64,000 nucleotides of DNA from Hysterangium stoloniferum (Eukaryota > Basidiomycota > Agaricomycetes > Hysterangiales > Hysterangiaceae), in NCBI GenBank assembly GCA_015178975.1, contig WHVD01000004.1, forward strand, positions 1,240,001-1,304,000, written 5' to 3'. Below the pieces are notes generated by a model. It saw nothing but the letters and a program-made list of their open reading frames with translations, did no database searches and had not been told where the DNA came from. Position 1 is the stretch's first letter. Every line of letters begins with the position of its first letter. Positions 54,809 through 64,000 of the stretch are shown in pieces. The position numbers and the translations under genes were made by a program.

Positions 54809-57767
54809 CTATGTCAAAGAAGATGTCGAAGGAACGCTTGGAACTCCTCCCCATGCGTCCTGCGATGAACCCCCAAGGTGTAGGATAGCATTGCCCCAGG
54901 CGAGACGCTTGGCACGAAAGGAAAGAGCGATGTCCTCCCGCCTCGAAGCGTCATTGGCGGATGTCAACCCATCCAGTTTTTGGATCGACAAGACCCAACG
55001 ACCATAGGCCTTCTGGCGCATTCGAATTATGGCGCGAACGCGATCAGTGGAAGCGTCAGTTATACAGGCAAGGAGAGGGGGTCGAGGGTGTAGTGATGGC
55101 GGGGTAGGAGTGATGAGCGGTGTGGAGCTCATGTCTCCCCCAGAGGGGATTCCTCTCGAAGTGTCTGAATCCGGCAACAGTTGCTCCAACAAGTCAACGA
55201 GGTCCACTGCAGAGTGGGTTGGTGTGTGGTCAGGAAGAACACAAGAGGAGTTGACAAGTAAGGACTGAAACATGGAAAGTTCCACCCATTCTATATCCTC
55301 CGCTAAACGCAGCTGTTCCTTAGGGTCATTGACGCATAAATAAAATGCGCTCATGCGGTCCGACAAAGTGAGAGACCCGCTATACCCCTGGATATGCCCT
55401 TTAAGAAGGGGGTGCTGCAGGGTTGGTCCCAGTTCCATTAATGTGCGTCCCACAGTGAAGATGTCAGAGGGGTAATTAATAGACACGTGCATCCAACTTG
55501 ACTGGAAGGGACGGGAGGGGCCAGCCGTATCCTCAGAGTGGAGGGGAGAGGATGGCTGCAGCGGGGGGCTGCGAATGGGGTGGGTCGAGGGGGGGTCCAT
55601 GACAAGGGGCTCATCGGCCTGAGTTCTTCGTTTCCCTTTTGCTTTTTCGCTTAAGGGGGGAGGCTCCTCGAAGGCTTCCATTGCCGGGGGGTTCCTTGGA
55701 GATGTCTATGGCTGAGAGAGGTGCTTCGAGGACTTCCTCCATAGGCGTTGCGAGAACTTCCGGGATAGGGTGATCAACATCCATTAATGTATTGTTAGGA
55801 TGCTGAATGGGACTTCCCAGAGAAATGCAAGGAGAGTAGGGAGAGGCGGGCGGTGGACTCCACGGTGTCAAGGAAGTGAGGGGAACGTTACACACCGCAG
55901 GGACCAAAGGCGTCGAAGTAGAGTGGGAGGCGACGAGAGGGTCAGGTGACGTGTGGAGGGGTGAGATTGGCTGCAGTGCTGGAGGAGGCTTGGGTATGGA
56001 TGAGGACGGTGATATAAGACAATGTCCTGCGAAGGGGAGGGGTAGTGGTATAGGGGGAAGAGAAGGCAGCTCGGAGGATGGTACAAGACTTCCTGGTAGC
56101 TCCAAAAAGGGTGTAAAGCACTGTAATGTGGGTATGGAAGAGACCGGCAGAGGTGGAGGGAGATGAGAGGAAGTGGATGGGATTGCAGAGTCTGCTGGAT
56201 GATACCCTCTCCAAACTCTGACGGAAGTTGGTAGCTTTCATCGTTGGTTAGGATCACTTGTGAAGAAGTGAATGTTGTCAGGGAGTAGGAAACCTTCATG
56301 GCAGTCAGCACCGAGGTACTTGCTGTCATAGGTGGGGTAGCGAGATTGGTCATCCTCCGAGTCAGATGAAAGATCACCGGGTCCCATCCGGTAGGTCCAT
56401 TCCTGAGGTCCACGGTGTGACAGGGGTCTGGGAAGTAATGCAACTCCATCTCCATGTCGCAATGCAATGCTTTGTAATTTGATCCTTCGTACTTTGTCCC
56501 AATCGTAGAAGGTGACCCCATGTGAGGAGTATGCTTTTACCACAGTATCATTGTGGTAAAACACTCCTTTTATTTCATTTATATTTTACATATTCTATTC
56601 ATATTTTTCTATCTTTCATATTCTTCAAATATTGCATATTTCATTAGTTCGAAGCATTGTGTATACTTGTGGGTGCACTCAGCACCAATTAGAACTCAGA
56701 CACACTTTAACCCAAGAACCACCACTCGTAAGACACAAACTAGGTCTACTATGAGCAGTGATCAGGGTAACGTGTCAGCTACTACATAAGTAGCAATATC
56801 TGAACTACTAAACACTTCTGACCTCGAACTGTAATAGTCGAGGCCTCCACTCGAACCATCGCACTTGTTGACTCCTTCGTCATCTCGTGCTCTTTCTCTC
56901 ACTTTCTCTTATATTGCACCGAATAGGTCAATATCCTCCTCTTCTACTCATTTCTTCGTATATAGAACGGTCTGAACTTCTGCCACTCTTCACACCCCAT
57001 CTTTTCCTTTCCTACTTTTTTGGCCTAACACTCCGAACACATGGTGTGCCCCCGTCACTGCAATCCATTTCAGCGAAATCCATCCATTTATGACCCAAAG
57101 GGGGAGCGATGATTGAAGGATTATCGTGCCCTTCCATTTTCCTCCATTCCTGCCATGTCCGCCTTGAAGGGACATTATCCCTAGCCCCCATCCTCTGCTG
57201 TCCTTCCAAGTACTCCTCTCTCCTCTTCTGTTTAAGCGTTTTCAATTCCTCCTGAACCTGTGCGGAGAAGGCCTCAGACTGCTGTTTCATTCTGATCTCC
57301 TCTTCGGTAGAAGGGAAAATACTACGAGAAGGTGGTGGGGTTTCACTCCATGTTCCCGAGGGAGCCCCCCAAGTATTAGAGGACCATGGTGCAGCTTTTG
57401 AAATGGAGTCCGTCTGCGTAGGATTCGTGGACAATGAGGTCTCCTCCACGCGCTCGACAGTTTCTGTTCGAGGTGATGGGGCAGAAGGAACTGTAGTTTG
57501 AGGTCGAGGTATTCTTTTAAAATTGGGAAATCGGGGTCTGGGAAGAGGAGCATATGGAGTAAAGGCAGTTCCATTCCCCGAGTTGGTGGATGTTCCCACG
57601 ATGTTGTCCTGCGCAGCGGAGGGTATTGGCAAAGGCGTTCCAGAATTACTCATGGAGTGCTCGACTTGTTCAGTGCGAGACGGCGTGGTAGAGGTATTAA
57701 TAGGTTGAGGTCACGGTATTCTTTTGAAGTTGGGGAACTTGGGTTTGGGTTGTTGCTCCTGCGACAT
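54809..57767 (-). pseudogene. ORF3 of gypsy A2, between chromodomain and 3' LTR
   Basis: Starts MSQEQQPKPKFPNFKRIP at 57767; a second FPNFKRIPRPQ follows after about 65 codons. Then come a charged helical stretch (QVQEELKTLKQKRREEYL), GHKWMDFAEMDCSDGG, a frameshift near 57015 and solo LTR-B (56521-56994). After that: TFYDWDKVRRIKL and an acidic piece, a TGA at 56238, a long Pro/Ser region, a frameshift near 55680 (PPLSEKAKGKRR), and a C-terminal part with DIFTVGRTLMELGP and AYGRWVLSIQKLDG, ending at 54809. Without the LTR it is about 2.5 kb, roughly 800 codons. It has no signal peptide or membrane segment, so it is not an envelope-type protein. Function unknown; first stop (IP, stop, PQ) is a probable CGA-to-TGA. 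Confidence 0.7.
56521..56994 (+). mobile_element. Solo LTR-B, duplication CCCCA
   Basis: 474 bp, TGTGAGGAGTATG to GCCACTCTTCACA, flanked by CCCCA at 56516-56520 and 56995-56999. Same length as the copy at 3716-4189, opposite orientation. Confidence 0.92.
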
Positions 57768-57963
57768 AGTGTACTGATTAGAGAGGTTGACGTGGAGGGA
57801 AGAGATAGGGGGAATAAAATTTTCTTTAGCGAATTTACGTATTTTATATTAATTTCAAGCTCCGCTCGGTGATTGAAGTGAAAGGCCGAGGGGGAAGAAA
57901 GTAGGGGGGGTAAAGCTAGAAGTAGATAAACAGTGTTGTCATCGTAAGGATGTGAAATGATCA

Positions 57964-60900
57964 TTAAATTCGATAAATAGTCTTGTAAGCTCTAAGAAGA
58001 GCGGGAGCGTTACGAAGGTCATTGCCGTTTAACCAAGTGTCCTCCTCCGGTCCATATCCTTTCCATCGAACCTGGAAAAGGAGTCGATTGTGATGCTTTT
58101 TGTGTCCTACTATAGCTTCTACTTCATACTCCTCATCGTTATGATTGAGTTCTCGAGGGTTCTCGAGTAGCTCCCTGGATCTGAATTCCTTAGGGGAGAG
58201 GTGGTACTTTTTAAGATGGTCTCGATTAATCACTGGATGTGATTGATATTCCGAGGGGATGCGGAGTTGGAAGACTTGAGGATTGATCTTTTCCAAGACC
58301 TCAAATGGCCCTATCCATCTTTGTATAAGTTTCCTTCCGGGTCCCTTGGCTTCGACGAGCTCGAGAGAATGGGGATTAATCAGAACATAATCTCCCTCTG
58401 AGATATCTTCCACTAATCTCCCTCTGAGATATCTTCCACTAATCTCCCTCTGAGATATCTTCCACTAATCTACGTCTCTTGTTGTAACTGCGAGCTTGGG
58501 TCTCTTGTGCTCGCGCAATCGAATCCCGCGCCGCTTGTTGGTGATTTTCCAATTCTAAGATCCATTGGTCGGCTACAGGGCTATCTGATAATTCTCTGGG
58601 AACCACAGGGTCATCCCCTCCTAGACAGCTAGACATTCCTCTTGGTAAGTAGCCCATCAGCAAAAAGGCCGGCGCATAGCTTGTTGAGCTTTGAACCGTC
58701 GAATTGTAGGTATGAGCCACTACTTGAGTCCATTTAGACCATTCCTCCTTCAAAGAGGTGCAGTACACTCTGAGCATTTGCTCCACAATAGCATTAGTGT
58801 TCTCCGTTTGACCGTCGGTCTGAGGATGGTGGGACGAGGATACTGCAAGGGCACTTCCGTATACTTTGCAGACTTCTCTCCAAAACCTACAGGTCCACCT
58901 CTTGTCTCGATCACAGATTATCCTTGAAGGCATGCCGAAAGGAGCGGCTACTTTATTCATGAAGATTCGCGCGAATCCTTCTGCGGATAGATCTGAAGTG
59001 GTGGGTTCACAGATCAAGAAACGCGTGAGTTTATCCACGGCGACGAAGATGGCGGAATAACCACCCTCTGTAGAAGGAGGCAATCTGGTAATCAGGTCCA
59101 TTGAGACAACCTCAAATGGCCTTAGGGGTACATCCGTGGATCGAAGGGCTCCTTGTCGAGCAGAATAATCAATTTTAGTTTTCTGGCATATGTCGCAGCT
59201 GCGAGCATATGCCACGCAGTCCTGCAACATCCTCGGCCAGAAGAAATGGTCTTTCATCAGTCATCAGATTAAAGAGCCTGTGGCTGCCTGCATGAGCTCC
59301 TTCGAAAGGATTATCGTGTATCAGCTTGAGTATGGTTGTCGTCATGCTGCTAGGAACGCAGATTCGACTTTTCCAGTCCGAATCTCGAAAAAACAATAGC
59401 TTATTCTTGCCAATAAAATAATGTGAAGGAGTGGCTACCATGTTTGGAGAAATGGGATCGGCGGCGTAATAATTCCTGAAGGCGGGATCTTTCTGGTATC
59501 CATCGCGAAGTTCCTTAGCATAATTCTCATCGATCTCTATAAGTAATTGTGGATTCGAGAGAGTAAAATCTGCCTCATCAGTCTCATCGTTTCTGGGAAG
59601 GTTGTGCAAGTCCCATTTCATTTGGGGGATCTCTTTGACGGTTCCGACAGGTTCAACTAACTCGTGATGAGTGAGAAAGACGGCCTTTTCTGCTGGTTTG
59701 TTCTCCCATAACGTCTCTTTGTCGTTCCGGTTATAAGAATCCGCTACGATTGGTAAGAGATCGTCTCTCGCGGGGCTAGCACAGTCAGGTACTCGAGGAA
59801 GTCTAGATAATGGGTCAATGTTGCTGTGTATCTGTCCTGCTCTATGTAGGATTTCCAGACCGGGGTATGCAGCGTATACCACCCCCCATGCGGCCAGTCA
59901 ATGATTAGTGTTCTCGTAAGATCTGGCCCATTGCAATGCCGCATGATCAGTGATCAAAAGGATATGTTCTCCCTCGATAAAGGGCTGGAAATGGATCAAT
60001 CCTTCTTTAGCAGCTAACGCTTCTCGCTCTGTGGCTGAGTAGTTACATTCCGCTTTTTTGAGCGTACGGCTCCAATAGGCGATAACGTGTTCGACTGTGA
60101 CACTGGTGTCATCAAAATCTGCGGCCCAGGAATCCGTCCAGGTGAATTCCGGCTCCTTGGTTTTATAACGAGTAACAAAAATGGGGACGTCTCGTGATTG
60201 ATCGAAAGCTGCCCTTGCTTGTGCATAAATTTTCGTATCCTTTAGGTCCTTAAGCGTCATTTTTTGTATTTGCTGGAGGCAACATCCCAGCATGAAGTCC
60301 AAAGCGTCTGTGTATAACCTATAAGGCAAAGAAGATAAGATGTTGGATCCCGAGAGCACCTGCATGATTTCCGATTGACGTGGCAGTGGAAATTCATCGG
60401 GAACTGTTAGGCTGTTCAACTTTCTAGAGTCAAATACTACTCGTGGTTTCCCGTTGCGATAGACGACAAAGGCTGGCACCCCCCAAGGACTCTTGGACGG
60501 TTCAATCACTCCCTGTTGGAACCAAGTGTCCATTTGTTCGTCAATGACTTTCCTATTAGCCGGGGAGGTTGGAAACATTGACATTGAAATAGGTTGTGTG
60601 CCATCTTTTAAGGGGACATTGACCTTGACATCTACTTGTCCTAAACACCCGTCTACTCCAAAAGCTAGGACGTTCTTAGTTAATACTGACTCCAAGCGGG
60701 GGGAGATGTCGGTAGGGATGTCAGGACCTAAATTAACTAGCTTATGCAGATCTTCCGTGCGAAGCGTTTCCGTGGTGGCAACTTCTGACGTTTTGGGGCC
60801 TGCCAGGTCGAAATCGTCTGCGAGTTCCCGTTCCAGGGGCAGCCCGGAAGATTGAGGATTAAGGACACATTCCTCTTCTATTCTTGATCGACTTTCGATG

Positions 60901-62687
60901 AGATGGGCGATCTTGGTTGCCGTCGACTGCATCAATGCCCTCTCAGTCGAAGATCTAGGAGTCTGGGCCCATTTGTTCGCGTCATGAATTAATCCAACGG
61001 TTTCCCCTCGTCTGATGATTCTTGGCGTCAGAGAGGGATTAGCGAGAGGTATTGCGGCATATTCCCTAGAGATGGTGGTGGTGGGAGCAGCTAGTATACT
61101 CCCATCATCGTTCTGCAAGACAACTCCCTTGACTATCCATTGGTCACCAATAAGATCTCCTACAAAGATTGGTACTAATCGAGCCGATTCCGGTCCTATA
61201 GTACAATCTTGTAAGGCCCGTGCGACTCTTTCAGTATGCACTCCTTTGTCTGGTTTGGAAGTCAATTCAGATGGGTCATCGGCTAATTCCTCAAAGGGGA
61301 TCTTGCTAATCGAAAAGGTTAAAGGCTGCGGCTCCTTGGAAGAGCTGGCTGGGATAGATCCTGCTCTCCCAGGCAAAATCAATCTGGAACCCAGCAGTTG
61401 GTCTCGCAGTGTCCCGATCTCATAGTTCACGTGAAAGTCTTCTCCAAGAAGGATCGGGACGGTCATACCTCGGACAACGTACATCTCGGTGGTAAATTTG
61501 AGGAGTATACCGGTGTCGTCCTCGAGATAAATGGGGACATTGATGTATCCTAATACTTTGGCATTACCAGTAAGTTGTACGAGGCGCAGCTTGAGTCCTT
61601 GCTTGAGTTTAGGGCGGTCCTCTAGTTCCTTATAGAAATCCTCCGAGATTAAGGAGAGGTCAGCTCTGGCGTCCAGCCTGATTTTAATAGGATTTGAGGC
61701 TTCTGAATTCCCTACACATCCGTAGACGTGTAATGCTGAAATCCCAATACTGGAATATCCACCCGGAGGGTCCCTTTTGTGATAGATAATAGTCGAATCC
61801 TCTTTCATAAGTCGACTGGATCGGGGGTATTGAACTCTAGGTCTTTTGCTTTCTTTTCTTGCAGCCAATTTAACATTCCTCCTGATACGTCTACCGTTAG
61901 GTACCTTGTCATCTGCTTCAGAGTCTGACTCATCGCAAGGAATTAAGTTGGGTAATTGCCCTGGGTCGAAGGGGAAGCTCTCCTCCTCCGATCCCTCGGA
62001 CTCAGAGGGGTCTTCTATAATGTAGGTTTGACTTATTTCCTTAGATTGGTTTGCAAATGTGTCCTCGTCGACAATTTCCTCAATGGTGGGAGGTTCAGGT
62101 CGCGATAAAACTCTCATCTCAGTCAGACCTTCACAGTTCTGACGATGAGCATCTAGCCAGTCTCCTTTCTCGACAAAATCATGGTCTGATATAGAAACAT
62201 AAACTTGTGATGTCTCGTTCTCATTCGAGGATGCTTTCATGTCTGAAACGATGTTGTCCTCTGGCTGAGGAAGGTAGACAGAAATGAAAATCAATTCCTC
62301 ATCAATGTTATGTACTTGTCCCTGTACACTTAATCCATAAACCGTTTCATAAGCCCTTTGATCCTCCGCCTCCTCCATTGGGTTCTGTGCAGAGCACTTG
62401 TTAATAGAGACATAGTGCGACATCCTGCCTGCATGGGGGCAGTCGATCTTGAAATGCTCTAAACTCCCACAAATCCAACACTCCTTCGGAGGTTTGGCGA
62501 TGCTTTTCTTGTCACTCTGTTCGAAAAAGAACTTGCCGTGTTTCTTACCCTGTTTAGTGTTCGATCTCCTAGAGGTGGTTTTATCCTCGAGTTCGCCGAG
62601 GAGGACATGGCCTCGATTAGTGGGGTCGATTTTTCCAGAGTGCTCCTCCTCATGCCAGGGATCCGACTCATCTTGCTCGGCGATCAT
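57964..62687 (-). pseudogene. Gypsy A2 gag end, protease, partial RT, RNase H, integrase, chromodomain
   Basis: A long open frame (62687-59898) holds the zinc knuckle CWICGSLEHFKIDC and the protease loop LDARADLSL (DAR replaces DAG). RT follows only up to MQVLSGSNILSS. A deletion removes the whole RT palm including the YIDD box and joins to RNase H (RLYTDALDFMLGC, ITDHAALQWA). A stop after NTNH, then 59882-59175 with the integrase HHCC start, a frameshift at 59255, VSMDLITRLPPS, CDRDKRW and TDGQTENTNAIVE. A 26-bp triplication (58389-58466) shifts frame before the chromodomain (LLFQVRWKGYGPEEDTWLN). Copy A1 supplies the missing RT sequence. It cannot have moved on its own. Confidence 0.9.
58389..58466. 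repeat. 26-bp tandem triplication inside integrase
   Basis: Three perfect copies of a 26-bp unit starting AATCTCCCTCTGAG. Two extra copies add 52 bp, which breaks the integrase frame just before the chromodomain. Confidence 0.95.
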
Positions 62688-62717
62688 GACTCTGGGTTTC
62701 TGAAACTGATAACGTTC

Positions 62718-64000
62718 TCAATGTGTTTGAACCCAAACGTTAATCAGAGCCGCTTGTAAATTGTTCACGTAAGTCTGTAGGCTCATGATGTCGTCGATAG
62801 GTTGTCCCTGTAGAAGATAAAGCCATTCCGTGGGCAGTGTCAGGATAAGTCTGTGCGTTTCGTCCTTCCGGTTTTGGTGGAACCCATACAAGAATCGATA
62901 AAGCTTGACCCTTCGCTGAATGTAATGAATGGGTGTCTCATGATTGTGACCGGCCTGTCGAAATTTCATGGCTTCCCATTCTAGAGCCAAGGATTCGCGC
63001 CAATGGGTTCCAAGTAATCCTTCTACAATGCCCCAAAGAAACGATCCATGAGATCAACTAAACTCAGTGCGATGTTCACGGTCTAGGGTGCTCCACCAGA
63101 TCTTAGCACCGCCGGTGAGTCGTCTTGGCAGAGTGACTCCCAACAATGTACTCATGGAGTCAGAGATCTCCGAGAGGCTCATAATATCCATGATGTAATC
63201 CAACACCTTGGATTGAGTCCCATCGTATTCGGGAAGGTCTGACCATTTGATCTTGATGTCGTTGGTGTTAAGAGCAATCCTTTTATCCTTAGGTAAGTCA
63301 TCGATAGGCACGCTGGCTCGAGGTTGCATCGGAGTTCGAAAGGGAGAGTTAGGTACTCTACCGTGACGCCCCCCACGTCCCAAATTCCCTCCATAGCTTG
63401 AGGTACTAGAACTCCCAGATGAATTACTAGGAGGTCCTCCTGATGGCAGAAAAGGGTTGGAGATCGGCAGGGAATGGTGAGGATCGACTGGATTCAGCGA
63501 TCCTCGACCAGCAACCTGACCAGCTATACCGTCGGTGAATGCAGTGGAGAAAGACGGTCGACCCCTGTTGGCGACTGATTGATATCTAGTCGTAGTTGGT
63601 TCATCACCCATGTTCATATTGCCAGGGATTCGTTCAAACGTGATGCGAGACTGGTGACTTTCCTGATGGGGGGTAGGGCTAGGTTCTGTCGCGATCCCTC
63701 TCTCGATTTCGACCGTATTCAAAGGTCGACGAGGTTGAGGCTGATAGAGGGGGATGCATATTTCCATTCCTTTTTCCTGAAGACGTTCCGCCACCTGCAT
63801 CCTCATGTCAGATGGGAAGTCTTGCAGAATAATGGGACGATTGAGTGAATGAAGGAAACGAGTGTCGGGAGAGCCATTCAGGGTACGAACAAATGAACTT
63901 GTTGTGGAGATGGGCGAATCGGGTACCTGGATGGAATCACCATAAGGGTAAAGCACTTCCAAAACCATCTTATCGAGTCTTCTCTGATTTCGCCTTAACC
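62718..64000 (-). pseudogene. Gypsy A2 gag (continues past the window)
   Basis: Frames 63968-63054 and 62990-62718 match A1 gag (27620-26340): VLEVLYPYGDSIQVPDSPIS, NRGRPSFSTAFTDGIAG, a Gly/Ser-rich stretch, KDKRIALNTNDIKIKWSDLP, then FHQNRKDETHRLILTLPTEW. TGA stops sit at FS (63053; A1 has CAA) and after WVQTH (62717; A1 has CGA). The start and 5' LTR lie to the right of the window. Confidence 0.88.

Noticed and set aside
1..64000. tRNA, rRNA or other structured RNA genes
   Set aside because: No cloverleaf with A and B boxes and no rRNA-like conserved stretch was found by reading. A covariance-model search would be needed to exclude small ones.

Overview
This is a stretch of nuclear DNA from a fungus, most likely an Agaricomycete (mushroom-forming basidiomycete). 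Signs of this are spliceosomal introns of 44-59 bp, chromodomain Ty3/gypsy retrotransposons, Tc1-like DNA transposons, Helitron helicase remains, a decayed piece of fungal fatty-acid synthase alpha, and Zn2Cys6-type cysteine clusters. Species cannot be named from sequence alone. Almost everything is mobile DNA, mostly dead. I see one host-type gene that still reads intact (13565-15517, minus strand, five exons, 583 codons) and no tRNA or rRNA gene.

Region 1-12.8 kb is a deeply nested stack. An old gypsy 5' LTR (504-12790) was entered by an LTR (968-1989) and by a Tc1-like transposon (2044-12656). The Tc1 element was entered by LTR-C (2957-4293, itself entered by LTR-B at 3716-4189), by a 1.55-kb LTR (4664-6214), and by two head-to-tail Helitron-like units (6410-9594 and 9595-12599) made largely of minisatellites. 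Every TG...CA insertion in the stack keeps a 5-bp target duplication, and the Tc1 element keeps its TA.

Region 12.8-31 kb holds a protease fragment, the intact gene, a dead reverse transcriptase, two solo LTR-C copies, gypsy gag/pro/RT pieces on both strands, and a 3'-truncated gypsy copy, A1 (23474-29143). Region 30.7-37 kb is a Tc1-like transposase split by gypsy J (31150-36679), the only element here with both LTRs (333 bp each), a target duplication and all coding domains.

Region 36.8-54.2 kb holds relics of a gypsy family, here called C/D, that ends in a chromodomain and carries an antisense, intron-containing Zn2Cys6 reading frame between the chromodomain and the 3' LTR. It also has a fatty-acid synthase fragment, a foldback Tc1 element, a PIF1-like Helitron helicase and several solo LTRs. 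Region 54.2-64 kb is gypsy copy A2, running off the right edge. It has gag-pol with most of the reverse transcriptase deleted, then an additional third reading frame of roughly 800 codons between the chromodomain and the 3' LTR.

Older copies carry stop codons that are CGA-to-TGA changes wherever a sister copy lets the ancestral codon be read, and the LTR pair of J differs mostly at CpG sites. This fits mutation of methylated CpG. The intact gene and the Helitron units keep CpG, so they are spared or young. Family names (LTR-A, -B, -C, -H, -I; gypsy A, C/D, G, J; Tc1-1, Tc1-2) are local labels used only here.
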